Positions 33,722 to 46,079 of a DNA stretch of 64,000 nt are shown here, piece after piece. This DNA comes from Druceiella hillmani (lineage: Eukaryota; Arthropoda; Insecta; Lepidoptera; Hepialidae). The position numbers and the translations under genes are program-made. Each line of letters starts with the position of its first letter. The stretch's first letter is position 1. The stretch is taken from assembly GCA_039881145.1 (NCBI GenBank), contig JAYKKI010000006.1, forward strand, positions 9,618,501 through 9,682,500, given 5' to 3'. The notes under the pieces are model-generated. The model was not told the DNA's origin and ran no database searches. It saw nothing but the letters and a program-made list of their open reading frames with translations.

Positions 33722-36700
33722 CATACATGTATATATTCCGATAAACTAGTAATACTGGAAACCCCATTCGTCATTAAATTAAAATCAAAGCAATCTCTTA
33801 ATATAAATTATGAATGTTGCATTTGTGTAATCAAGGTTATTTCAATAGTAGTAAAAAAAACTTGTTTTAATAGAAAATAACTTACTTTTTGAAAAACTGT
33901 AAAAAATACACCTGTAATTTATGATAATAAATACTTCAAAAGTGAAAATATTTTACGAGTACACGTAACCAACGGATTATCGTCTTCGTGAAGTTGATGA
34001 CGGAACTGTCGATACTTATAACGATATTCGTGTGCTCGCCATCATCGGGTTAAAGTAGCTTGATTTTCCCAAATCTTTGACTTTTTTTGTTATTTTTCAA
34101 ATTAAAAAATAGGTTCATTTTTTTCAGTATCAAATCGGTTTACACATTGACTTTTGATAAGGTAAAGATATTCTTTTGTCCGACCTAATTCGATACAGTA
34201 CACGGTAGTTGAAAGAAGGTTTATATTTCCAATTTTTCTAGCCGCTGCCAATGGAATTTATATTCAGAGACTTAAACCATACAAGCGGTAATATGTTTTT
34301 AACTCAGCTATTGAAGGAATACGTGGATTAAGGTTTGGGATTTGTTAGTATTGCCGTTCCAATTGCCATTCAATTTTTAGATTTACGTTCCCTGAAAACT
34401 CTGTTTTAAAAATGGGTTTTCTTGTTTGAATTTTCCTTTATTTTTTTAAAGATTTGTTTTCTACTTTCTATATATATTTAATAAGTAAATGTTTCATTTT
34501 GTAAGTTCTTTTTATTTAAAATTCAAAAAACTCGAAGAAAAATGTATGGATTTGACGTAACATTTTATGGCATCTCTTGTACTATTTTTAGGTACTGCCA
34601 TCATAATGGACAATATTTTACCATTAGCTTCTCTACTAGGTACCAGGGGCAGAAATGGTGTTTGTTTTGAAATAATTCAATGACATTTCAAATATTGTAG
34701 ATATATCCTCATTGCTTTATAATAGAAATAGTCCAAAGTTCGTTCAGTTAATGATATTTATCGCCTAGGTGTCAAGCCCATTACCTAAAAGAAAATTACT
34801 TTTAGTCGACTTCAAGTACTTTTTGCATTACAACTTGTTTAAACATTACAAACCGAAATTTTATTGTCTGAAGCAATTAGTATCTGGTATTTAAACTTTA
34901 GTGATGCATAATAATAACACATACAAGCACCAATGCTTAAAACAGACCAAACAGGAATTTCGTTACCCAAATCTGAAATTAATGCTGGAATAGTAACACC
35001 GAGCTATTGCTAGAATAAAAATGATCTTATTAATTACCAATTACTTACGACGAAATCTTTGGACGCAAACATTTACAGTCAGCATTGTGGTCAAGTAATG
35101 AACTAAATAGTCAACACGACGGAATGTTTTTTATTATTACGCCTAATTACATCTGTATCATACAATTGTCAAAACTTATAAGATACACTGGGTTCTGCCA
35201 TTGCATCCGCATCATTTCCATCTGATTATATCTTATTTAAAAGGAACTTTCTTCTAGTCAATTATACATTTCTAGTAACAAATAAGTGAACATTTTGGGA
35301 GTATTGAAAACTTTTAATTTTGAAATTTTTTTTCAAATCCAAGTTGAAATTCTTTTGTAACATTTGGATTTTGGAGTATTTCTTAGAAAAATAGTAATAA
35401 TGGAAAAACTTGGTAGCTAACCCAATAATGTCGTAGTCGTCGTAATAACAAAATATAATTGTAACTGAAAGCTTCCTTGATTCCAAAACTGTTTGCTAAA
35501 TTTAAAAATTGTAGAGTCAGCTACATACTACTCAATTATTTAATGGTTAATATCATCACCGTTTCAAAAAATATTATTGGTAATGATATGTGTATACAAT
35601 ATTGGAATTTAGGGTACTTTTTCCAAAAATTATTAGACTAAAAATGCAAGTATTTGCTAAAAGGTATTATTTCCTACTTTCATAAAAAAGAGTATGTTTA
35701 AAGACTTAACCGCAAATTACTAGTTTAATATTGTACTTCAGTTGCGGGCTATATTATTACCTCTACACGTGTTTGAAACAAAAGTTTTTGATGTCAATTT
35801 GACATTTATATTTTATCTATTCGTTTGTGTTATCACTATTATAACAGTCGTCAAATACGCCACTTATCACAATATTATTCATTCGCTATGCGTATAGTTT
35901 GGACATTTTTATTTCCATGCTTTGTTTTTTGTTGTAATTCAAATATAAAAAAACGAGAAAACTGTACGCAAGTAATATTACCGAGTGAGATAACGCACAG
36001 ATACACATCAGGACATTTATAACTAACTTGAAAAATGTACGCGCTGACGTTGGATATTTAGCATATTATCTTCATCAGTCCCGTCTTACTTTAAGACATA
36101 TTTTCTCATGTTTTGGATCAAAATAATTATATCTCAGCTCTATAAGCAAATATCTGTCTCATATTCGAATGTAAAAATTTTGGACCTCTTGTGCCTAATA
36201 AATCACAATATGCAATGGAAAGTCATTCAAGCTGTTATAAAGTGTACTAAATAAACTTTTAAGGAGAAAAATAACATTTGCTTAACTTTTTGCAGGATAC
36301 ATTGAACATTATTCTCATAATTTTTATTTTATCATGGTGTTTCCGCATAATAATCATCGGTGTAATATGCTTTTTGGCTGGAGGTCTTCAAAGTGAGAGA
36401 ATTGAAGTCATCAAGATCACAAACAAACTTTTGGCGACATATCGTTTTGGTAAATATTGTTTGATATAAATTTTCCACACATTTATTTAATTTGTTGCCT
36501 ACAGGCTTTTTATCTTCTCGATGGTGACAATATCGTTAGATAATTTGAATTGACTTTAGACAAAATGACTTGAACAAATATCACTGTCCTCTCCGATTAT
36601 CGTATTTCTTATTTTCCATAAATAAAGAAATTAAAGAATGTATTAAGACGTAAAATAGCTTGAAATCGATATAAGCCTGAAACGAGATTACTTTGCGAGA

Positions 36701-38898
36701 GCATAGCAGAGTTTGCATCGGGGAAACCACGTCAACGAAGTAACCAGAAATATCAATAAGGTTTTTGATCTAAATATTGCCTACAACTTCCTTAGTAACA
36801 TGCCCACTAAACGTGATAAATCGTGAAATAGATGTATTTTTTTAAATTATTTGTATATCCTTGGAACCTGTTGTTGAATCTCGATAAAAAGCTTCATGAT
36901 GAAGTTGGAAACTTAATGAAATGGATCTGCATTCCAATGTGTTTACTATTTATATTAAAATAGCAAATTCACTATGATTAGTAACTTTGAAAAATTTAAC
37001 TATTTTTTGCCAGCTGCTTCTTTGGAGGAACACGTTTCAAAAAAACTTTATCAGATAATATTACAGCGCATTAGTATTTTCAATATAAATAAAAACTTTT
37101 AACAATTCCGGAGATCAATATCTGGTATTTTAAACTCAAAAGACCTCTGGATGATTTACTCCGGAGTAGACATAAAATTATTCATATTTTAAGCAATATT
37201 CTATCAGGCAGCCTCTATAAACTTTAGTAACTATAACCAAAGTTTATAAAAAGTAATATTAAGTGTTAATAGCATCACAAACTGACATAAGGCTCCGTTT
37301 TTAATTGCACAACTGGTGAATACTCTGGTCTCAAACAAATATCATTAGAGGGCATACACTCGCAGATTTGCAGCATTGCAGAATTTAGGCTGGTTTATTT
37401 CCCCCAAATCTTTAACTTGAGCAAGTACTTTAACGAGAAAGTTGTGAATCAAGAGGAAGGCTGTTAAGAGACAGGAATAATAATATTGTTAGGAATTTTA
37501 AGAAAATAAGAATCTGTTTAAATTTTCTATGTCTGCAAATGTGAATTACAATTTTGTCTTTCAAATTTATTTACGTGTCATATTAATACAAAATATCCTA
37601 GTCAGAAAAGTACCTTTCCGCTATAAACAAAATTCTATGATAGCTTAAGCTTTATACTCATGGGATCGAGAAAAGACACATCCATTTTTGAGTTTATTAT
37701 ATATTGTGAGAAATTATTTTTTATTACCCACGACGGAACGGAGAAGGTATATGCGTTTAGAGACAGGTTGTTTGTTTGCGTATGTGTGTGTGTGTGTGTG
37801 TGTGCAATCCAATGTTCCAATTTATCTCCCAAACGGTTTGATTTATTTAGAAACGGTTGCATGCAAAATGTTCGTGATTCATTGGCAGTGGCTCGTAGAT
37901 AGTTGTTACGGTGATTACTCAACAGGGGCGTGCAATAAACACGTATTAAAACTACCAATAAAACGCAAGATTAAACATTTTGAAAAATCTCTTGACGAAT
38001 GTAGTCGTTGTAGTTGAAAAACGATTACATGTTTTTTTTAAACCCCCGACTAGAAGAAAATAACAAGCTATTAATAAACGAACGCATGAAAATCGATTGG
38101 GGCTGCCATGCCCTGCCTATATCTAAAATTTTGTAGTTTTATCAGTTCGTGACTAATTGAAATTCTCGAATAGCTTTTCTATACCGCTGAACTGATATTG
38201 GGAACGGAAATGACAATGGCAGCCCCAACGGATTTTCTTGGGTCTGTAATCGTATTAATAAATTCGTAATTTATTTCAGTCGGGGGAAGGGGGGGGGGGT
38301 TAATAAAAATTACTTAATCGTTTTTCAATTACAATGACTGGATCCATCGTAGGTTTTTTAAAAAAATTTAATTTTGCTTTTTATATAATGAAGAGTTTTC
38401 TAAATAATATTATATTTTTTATTTGATTTGAATCGGGTTTTTTCGCGGTAATTATCTATTTAATGAGTAAACCTAGATATTATAAACTAAGTACTCACTA
38501 TGTCCAGACCTGCCTGACACAGCCTGTGGAAGACTGCGTCTTCCCGTGACCACAGGCTGTGCAACCAGTCTGAAACGCAGGGACATAGTGAGTACTTAGT
38601 TTATAATATCTAGGTTTACTCATTAAATAGATAATTACCGCGAAAAAACCCGATTCCAATCAAATAAAATTTGTGATCGAATCGCGAAAGTTTAAAAAAA
38701 AAAAAGGCTAATATTATATTCTTAATACTTCCCATATAATTTTGATCTTCATTTTTTCATTTACTTCTTTGTGGGTGTTTTTCATATTTTATCATATTCA
38801 TTTCTTCAGTAAGCTTAAAGTCTTTTTGTTCCAATCATATTTTTGTCGAAAAATGTTCAATTCTGTCACTCATCATTTTCTTTCTAATTGTTTATGCA

Positions 38899-38984
<86 letters not shown>

Positions 38985-41830
38985 ATACACACTGTAAATA
39001 ACATTTCGAGAGTGCATTTCTTCCATTCCTTAATAGTGTATCAAAAAGTTAAAATGTAAGTAACTTTTTTTTTATTTTTATAAGCTTTACTATAAGTCTT
39101 TAACACGGAAATGCATGAACTTATAACTTTAATTTCGACATACAAAAGAAACGTGGCAATCGTGCATAATTAGCGACGCGGTAATGAACCTAATTTATAT
39201 CCTCTTGGCGACGTGACTTTCTCATTTTCATAATTGATAAAGGGGACAAAGAATAAAATAATAAATGTTTAATTTTTAGGTCTAGTTTACAGAAAAAATT
39301 TTGTTAATGTTGTGGTCTTCAATAAAATTCTGTCTTATCTATATGGATGATTTTATCGAATTACTAACTGAACCATGATGTGATATTTCCTGGCATTTTA
39401 ATTAAATTTATTAAACGTATAGTATCATCCTTTACAGGATATCGATGAATATAAAAATATTCGGATAATATCTTCCTGAACAAAATATCTATAAATATAA
39501 AAATATTCCCCAGTGGCATGTAATAAGCAGAATTGAAATTATCAAATTAAAATTTTAAAGTATGTGAATTTTAAAGACTGAAGAGTCAAGCGTTTCTCGA
39601 AACTGGCCTATCCAACGTCCTAGGTAGCACCCCCAAGGTCAAAACGACTTTCACACTAAGCTACTTAATACTGTCGCGAGGTTTCAGCACAATATGTCCG
39701 AAACATTCGAGAGCAATACGGAAATAGATGGTGGACAACTTAATTTAATTTCAAGCCCTTTCAGAATTTCCATATTGTTTCAATTTTTGTTCAATTAGAT
39801 CATCTTCCTCCAGCAAGATATTTGAAGACGTCGATTCTCTTGCGGTCGGTCATCTTCAGTGTCCATAACTCCACTCCGTACAATCAAAGGATAAAATGCG
39901 AGTCCTTGCTAAACGCGATTTGTTGTGTTTGAATATGTTTCTCTCTTTCCACACTTTATATAAGAGAGAGAGAGAGAACGACGCACTTTCTTACTCTGTT
40001 GGAGTTATTGGAACCAAGAACTTTTCAACGATTTATAGACTTTTGAAGTACATGAGCTCTATTTTCCTAGACCGAGCCCCCATCATCTCCTTTTTCTTAG
40101 ACCTATTAAAGGATAGTACCATATCGGCACTTATCATTTCCTTTCTTTGCAAGAGACATGCCATCGCTGAATTGTTTGCACTTAGTAGGTTTGTATTTTG
40201 AGCATAACCTAGGCAAAGACTATTAACTATTACTGCGTAAAGAAGCGACACTCACCTCCCCCCGCTAGTTTAACGTCACCCGCAGATACCGAGTACGATC
40301 AAGAATACGCGATCTCGGGTGGCCGCTTGTTGCGTGCGCGTGTTATTGTTTAATTTTGCGATGTTTGGTTGAGTTTAACTTGTGTAGTTAAGTCTTAATT
40401 AATAAATATTTAAAATAATTCAATATAACGGTCCGTTATTGCGCTGTAAACGATTTCTTAGAAAGCAATAAAATAAATAAGGATAGGATATTGTTTTGTC
40501 TCCCTTTTTTTTTGTTGTAAATAATTTTCAAACGTGTCACTGAGCAGTTTAAAATACAATAAGGATAGGATATAATACAATAAGGATAGGATATAATACA
40601 ATAAGGATAGGATATAATACAATAAGGATAGGATAAATAATTTTAAAATACAATAAGGATAGGATAAATAATTTTCAAACGTGTCACCGAGCAGTTTAAA
40701 ATACAACAGGGATAAGATATTGTATAGTCTCCCTTTTTTTTGTTGTAAAAAATTTTCAAACGTGTCACTGAGCAGTTTAAATTTATTGTGGTTGGAAAAC
40801 GAATGTTGTAGTGCCTGACATACGATTTTTATGCGGTTTATTAAGAATCAAAATTACAACGAAGACCTTATTCCAGTGTATCACATTTATAAACGAACAA
40901 AATTTATTTGTATTTAAAATTTTATTTCGTTTTTAGAATCCACACTAATTACCTTTCAGAAATTCTATCTTAATATTATTATTATAAAATCACTTTCACT
41001 TAATTTAATATATAGTATAAAGTATTTATTTACTTAATTTCATTTGTACAATTCGGTAATAATAAAGACGTGCGCCCTAGTACAAAGTTTCTGCGCCAGC
41101 GTGCTATCGAGGCAGTCGTTCAATCGACGCTATTGGTTAAAAAGAGAAACAGCTGTGTTGCTGACGTATAGCGTCAACTCTCTCAATCGGCGCGATTTCC
41201 CGCAACTGACTGATATGTAGTAATAGTAAATATTCTTTATTTGCACGCCGCTGACGGCCCTACATTAACATAAGCACACACACATTCGCATACGGATAAG
41301 CGAGTATATATGTAGTGTAGGCAATTAAATCTGTTCGCTAGTATGGGGTGTCGGGTGCATGACCTAGGTTTGTTAGTGTTACGCCAACCAAGGTCCAACG
41401 CCCTCATTTCCACTTGCGAGTGTTGCTGTCATAATGTTTTCTCACTTGCAAATTTGAAAGATTTACGTACATACACACACATACACGCACACGCACATAT
41501 ATACGTGTTAGTATTTTAAATTCAATTTTCACGTCAATTTCTTAAGGTCACAAGAAAAAATTGGCAACTTGTTTCAAATCAAATTTTTAATTATTTTTTA
41601 AACTTTTACTCTTATTGTCCAAAGTTATTGATCATAACCTTTTTTCATTTGTTGCAGATAAACAAGACAGAATCGTTTTGAAGAAAATAAACCAGCTGCT
41701 GCAAATACCAGTGTACCTTACAGTTTGTAGCGCATTCGTTCTGGATCTTAATTTCATTTTCAGTTTCACAGCTGTTGTTGCCACGTACACCATAGTACTC
41801 GCTCAGTTTTACAGCTTTACAATAATTTGA
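32438..41830 (+). CDS. GR-A: complete four-exon gustatory receptor (7tm_7 family), 389 aa
   Basis: The coding sequence is join(32438..33202, 33401..33478, 36296..36449, 41658..41830). Lengths 765+78+154+173 sum to 1170 nt, which is 389 codons plus TGA. All three introns start GT and end AG (198, 2817 and 5208 nt), with phases 0, 0 and 1. Hydrophobic stretches fit seven membrane helices near residues 45-62, 70-97, 130-152, 165-185, 256-279, 284-309 and 350-383. The C terminus carries T375-Y376 to Q382-F383, the TYxxxxQF signature of helix 7 in insect gustatory receptors. The family is known as ligand-gated cation channels of chemosensory neurons with a cytoplasmic N terminus. The ligand cannot be read from sequence; a bitter-type receptor would be a guess. 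ATG 32438 is preferred because it aligns exactly with the GR-B start. Intron 3 is loaded with repeats and a LINE fragment. Expression is unproven, but no stop or frameshift is seen. Confidence 0.93.
33203..33400 (+). other. GR-A intron 1
   Basis: A 198-bp GT-AG intron, close in size to GR-B intron 1 (205 bp). No other feature is seen. Confidence 0.85.
33401..33478 (+). CDS. GR-A exon 2 (26 codons, membrane helix 5)
   Basis: The exon is 78 nt between acceptor tttttcag and donor gtatta, phase 0 on both sides. It encodes a hydrophobic helix ending [12 protein letters not shown]. It is too short to stand out as an open frame and was placed by its splice sites, its frame and its match to GR-B exon 2, which has the same length and the shared core AVNHLLGF. 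Confidence 0.9.
33479..36295 (+). other. GR-A intron 2
   Basis: A 2.8-kb GT-AG intron with (CA)n/(TA)n at 33,645-33,735. No coding exon or mobile-element protein motif was recognised. GR-B intron 2 is 1.5 kb and carries a LINE relic that is absent here. Confidence 0.8.
33645..33735. repeat. (CA)n then (TA)n compound microsatellite
   Basis: About eleven CA units pass into a TA run with catac interruptions. Confidence 0.95.
36296..36449 (+). CDS. GR-A exon 3 (membrane helix 6 and following loop)
   Basis: The exon lies between acceptor ctttttgcag and donor gtaaat. It opens with Asp (GAT), enters in phase 0 and leaves with one base over (phase 1). Its hydrophobic segment ends in GVICFLAGG and is followed by a charged segment with the ITNKLLATYRFG end. 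GR-B exon 3 has the same 154-nt length, the same starting Asp and the shared motifs VIC.FAGG/VICFLAGG and TNKL.AT..FG. Confidence 0.92.
37784..37804. repeat. (GT)n microsatellite
   Basis: About ten GT units inside GR-A intron 3. Confidence 0.9.
38009..38334. mobile_element. Foldback element with long imperfect terminal inverted repeats
   Basis: The ends are tgtagttgaaaaacgatta and taatcgtttttcaattaca. Homology between the arms continues inward through acccccgact / agtcggggg and attaataaa to ttggggctgccat / atggcagccccaa at 38,098-38,111 and 38,214-38,230. The arms are about 100-120 bp. No coding capacity is present, so this is a MITE or foldback-type insertion in GR-A intron 3. Confidence 0.75.
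38421..38665. repeat. 245-bp near-perfect palindrome with nested stems
   Basis: The 85-bp arms (38421-38505 and 38581-38665) are reverse complements with one mismatch (T against G at the ninth base). The 75-bp centre folds again: cacagcctgtgg (38518-38529) pairs with ccacaggctgtg (38550-38561), and gaagac/gtcttc form the tip. Such high arm identity suggests recent insertion, gene conversion between arms, or active cruciform-type rearrangement. Confidence 0.95.
38899..38985. repeat. (TA)n then (GT)n microsatellite
   Basis: About 70 bases of TA followed by about eight GT units, in GR-A intron 3. Confidence 0.95.
39590..39905 (-). pseudogene. LINE reverse-transcriptase C-terminal relic in GR-A intron 3
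   Basis: The - strand reads LYGVELWTLKMTDRKRIDVFK (about 39,882-39,820), matching the LLYG.E.WTLKK.D.RRI..FE block of insect non-LTR elements. Further on, in another frame, IYFRIALECFGHIVLK (about 39,725-39,680) matches the ...LRR.L.YFGHI.R.. block, and RTLDRPVSRNA fits the RW.DQI region. It is antisense to GR-A and interrupted by stops. Confidence 0.75.
39906..40464. other. Rest of GR-A intron 3 segment; no gene recognised
   Basis: A (GA)n run occurs at 39,965-39,978. Bases 40,250-40,340 are GC-rich. Frames on both strands at 39,896-40,251 have no family match and may be further parts of the adjoining LINE. Confidence 0.35.
40465..40790. repeat. Complex minisatellite
   Basis: A roughly 21-bp unit (aatacaataaggataggat) is repeated about five times at 40,552-40,665. 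Two outer copies of a roughly 85-bp unit containing gtctccctttttttt, ttttcaaacgtgtcac and gagcagttt (40,495-40,552 and 40,727-40,780) flank it, with a third partial copy at 40,672-40,705. Confidence 0.9.
41040..41500. other. GC-richer segment near the end of GR-A intron 3
   Basis: Bases 41,065-41,450 have clearly higher GC content and CpG than the rest of the intron and read like a non-coding mobile-element fragment. No protein motif or terminal repeat was recognised. Confidence 0.35.
41658..41830 (+). CDS. GR-A exon 4 (membrane helix 7, TYxxxxQF, stop)
   Basis: The acceptor is ttgttgcag. The G left over from exon 3 plus AT gives GAT (Asp), and the frame reads DKQDRIVLKKINQLLQIP, a hydrophobic helix, TYTIVLAQF and then FTII and TGA. 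This is the diagnostic C-terminal signature of insect gustatory receptors. The 5.2-kb intron before it is the longest in the gene. No convincing poly(A) signal was fixed; AATAAA-like strings occur at about 42.1 kb. Confidence 0.92.
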
Positions 41831-44800
41831 ATATATTATTAATAGTGTCTTAAATAGCAGCTACGTAACAAAATTGAAAGTTACAGCAAAATTAATATCA
41901 ATAGTTTAGCGAATATTATATTTGTACAAAACAAATAAGATGAATAATAACTCTGTATATATTAATATTGTAAAATAAGTTAGCTGACCGAATCGGCTAC
42001 CATACTTGGCTTAGGAAATATATACGACGATTGTTTCATGTTCTAAAACTAATAGAAAACACTAAAGCGAGCTGAAAAATTTCTCAACTTCTAAAATAAA
42101 CAGAAAAAAGATAAAAATTCCACTCATTGATCAGTAAACGTTAATGCAGAATAATTTTAGACAAATAAATTGCAAATTCAATTACGTCTTACAAAAATAT
42201 TTAGTTTTAATCTCTTAAAAATTTAAACTTTAAATAAAGTATGCTGTATTGGTTACAGAAAAGAAAAACCATATCAAAGTATTGAAAAAAACAGTTATCT
42301 ACCGGAATATATAAAAATAAAATTGATAATTTGAAATAATTCAAAATCTAGTAAACGTTACCGGATGTCTATGAAAATAGATGCACTCACAATTATAGAC
42401 ACAGAATGTGCGAAAAATAGATCCTCATGCGATTTTACGCATTCATACAACATTACTATCTAAATGTATGCTTAAAAAAATTTATTTACGTATGACATTT
42501 ATTACTTTGCTAATTTTATCGGTTTATATTTGTCAATTTTAATCAAAATAATTTGTAAAGGCACAAATTAGTTTTAATGAAATATGAAATAAAAAATTTA
42601 GAACCAAATCAGGGGTAAAACATGTACGTCTACTAATTTATTGCTTATGTGCATTCTGTATATAAAAATAGGTTGTTACGTTGACGTCGCGTAATTCACT
42701 TAGAAAGGAAGCAGTCTTAACTTTTAGTAGATAATAACAATGTTTTATTTTTAATGCTAAATAAACTGCTCCATAAATCTGTGTATAGAAATAGGGAAAA
42801 TAAGTTAGTTTTCTTGGCGTGTTGTAATAGAGTGGACTCATATCGTTAACAATAAGTAAAATAAAAAGGAATGTTTATCAATACTAGAAACGTTCCTTTA
42901 TTTTGACTTTTGCCGAACGCGTTTTAAATATTTTCATAATGGTCAAAGTCAGAAACCTAGAAAATATTATTTTGAAAGTTGCCTAATTTTAGTCCACATT
43001 TGGTATAGGCTATACAAGATAAACATTTATTAGGTTGATAATTAAACACCAGCCACTTTCAATTAGGAACGTTCTAGAGACTGAAATGTCCTACAAACTA
43101 TCTTTTATGGAGCCACGATATTCTGTGCAGTTAGCAGCTGAGTTTCGATGAAGACAGAACAAAAAATGCACAACAATTACAAAAAGAGGTCGTTGAGTGC
43201 TCCTGTTTGAAAAACTTCAGTTATCGTGAGCGAGAATGCGTGAATTATTGAGTTCAACTGATGAAAACCATTGATATGGTCAATTGTTTGCTAACGTAAT
43301 GTAATAAATATTTAAACTGACTAGAATTGTTTATTATTATTTCTTTTTTAAAAATCAGTGCTTTTAAATAATTAAAACACGCACACTATGTAAAGTAAGG
43401 AATCTTTGGGACTTTAATCTGTAATATTACGTCCTACGTTTGGGACTTTAATCTGTAATAGTACGTTAATCTGTAATAGAACGTCCTGTTCTGCGCCAAG
43501 AGAGTCTGCCTTACAATGGAAATGGAAAAATATTTTAATGACGCTATAGAAATAAAATAAAATTGTTCTGCCAAAGTTTTAAATTAACCTCATTTCTTTT
43601 TTCGTGGTCATTTAAAAATACGTGACATAAACGTTTTTTGCAAATCAAAGATGATATGTGTCTCATTGTGACAAAACTATGATATGACATGAGAACAGTT
43701 TCAATCTTATAATATTAACTCTTTTATAAACTCCACTTCTTCCAACAAACACGAAGTTTAATAGGAATTGCTTATTCACATAAAAGAGAGCGTACTAAAA
43801 TAAAATCTAATTCATTAATTTATAACAGGCTACAATAAATATCATGCATACTCATGATTTAGGGTAACTCAATAATTATAAAAATTAATACTAATAATAA
43901 TTACTTTTATGGAACGTCCCAATTCCAATTCACGAAACGATAATCGGACACCCCACTTACTAGTAATCTATGACAGTTTACTTGCATCTCTTTACAATCT
44001 TTGTATTTTTTTCAGAAGGCCTCTACGCGATATTTAAATACGATTTTCTATCAGGTCTATTGTATGTGCAGTCTCAAATTGCAAGCCAATATTATAAACG
44101 GCACATGTGCTAAAGTTAAAAGTTAAATAATTGAAAATATAATTTGGTAAATTAAAAAATTATTTCAATTAAATTGCACAATTCTTAACATTTCCTTAAT
44201 ATTCTTATTTCCACATTCCTTTTCTAAACAATTATATGTATTTTAAGTATTCAATAAACTATTTAGAATAATCGGACAGCTAATTGTGTGCAAAGATATT
44301 TCTATCAAAAATCGTGCGCATGGTATATCACAAAATGCAATGTTTATAGAGTTTGTGGGAATTTACTCCTTAAGAATATGTTTTTATACATATAGCTCGG
44401 TACGAAGTTTTATAAGGACTACAGTGAGAAGTTCAGAGCGTTAAAAAAGTGTAACAGTTTGTAAGTTTGAATGTAGGAGTTATTCTCTAAAACTACTCCA
44501 CCGATTTCAAAAATTCTTTCACCAGTTTTTACAAAGGACCTTCAGAATGGACACAGGTTATATATTACCCCGTTGAAAACAATTTTCACGAAAACCAATT
44601 TGGCAACGTAAGTCAACGAAAAAACAATCGATCGAATGCGTTTCTCATGAATTCTGTCTTAACGGGAAGAGATATATTGATAGATGATATCATTAACATA
44701 GGGAATTATTGTATGACCCTGTATCGTTTAACTTTAGTTGATTCCTTAAAACTAACTTGAATTAATGTCTTATGATTTAGTTCGACCGAAACGTGAATAA

Positions 44801-44897
44801 ATATTGAGTCCTATAAATATAGTGCCCACTAAAAATAACGTGAAAGCAATAAAAGTGAATTTAAGATGATTTTCTGATAAAATCATGTCATGTGTGT

Positions 44898-44962
<65 letters not shown>

Positions 44963-46079
44963 TATGAGCATGCGTGCGTACATGCGTAAGTACATACTTG
45001 TGTAAGTGTGTTTGTGGGCCTACATCAATTGGTAGCACATAGTATAGAAGTCATTACCTAATGTTACACCTCACGTTAATCGAACTGACAGCATCGAGAC
45101 TATTCAATAGATAACCATGAAGTTTGATGATAACATAGTTTATTAACGTGGCTATAAAATAACTTATTTTATATCAACATGTAAGAACACACTTCTGAAA
45201 TGTTGATGATTTAATGAAATGTGGGGTTCAAAAAATATTGTTCTACTTTCCGAGACTCATTGTGTAAGAAAGTATAATAAAAATGACATTCCGTTTATCT
45301 TAAATGATTAATAGTTCATAAATTCGGAAAAAAGTCTGCATAAGAACATTTTGAAAATTTATACTTTTTTGCAACATTGTACAAAAAAATAAAAATACAT
45401 TATAATTCCCTTTATTCTTGTTTGAGACTTTTACAGTTACATAAGTTATATAAATTTAATATTAGTGAAATGAAATTAAAAATCTATTATTTTCTACCTG
45501 TTATTATAATAACAGGAGGTAATAACAATAAACCTTTTTCAATATTCCGGGTTTGCGTATAAACAAAAACATATTAAGATAACTACAAGAAAAGTTATTA
45601 ATAAAACTTGGTATAATAACAGTGTTACCTTGTTTATGTTAGAGAGAGAAACATTTCTTTAAAGTGGGCCACGCATAAACCAATTTTAATTTTTCTGTCT
45701 TTCAATTATCCAGTTCAATTTACCTTTCCCTCTTACAACTATAAGTTATTTCCTTAGTTTGCTATTTACTATTTGCGTGTTCTTAGGATTTTAGCTTTTG
45801 TTACTATACTTGTTTTGTGCTTCGGATTGGGTCGTTGTATCAGACATAGAACTTAGTTTGTTTTCTCGATTATTGTAAAGCAATTCGAACTCTTTTACGT
45901 GCCATGATTCAAAACCCCAAACGAGTTATTTATTTACCGTATGAGTACGTCATTATGAATTATTAATATAATTTCGAAAAGGGTATTGGTCGGAAAACCG
46001 CTAAGTTCCACGGTGATTACATTAACCAACACTGAAAATGAAAAGCGCAACGACTTCGTGACTATCCTGTCTTTATAAG
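41831..46079. other. Downstream of GR-A; no gene supported
   Basis: AT-rich with a short tandem repeat of gggactttaatctgtaata (43,406-43,485) and a (TA)n run (44,896-44,967). Bases 44,465-44,600 (ctccaccgatttcaaaaatt, ctttcacc...) look like a decayed dispersed repeat. Confidence 0.4.
44896..44967. repeat. (TA)n microsatellite
   Basis: About 70 bases of TA with single C or G interruptions. Confidence 0.95.
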
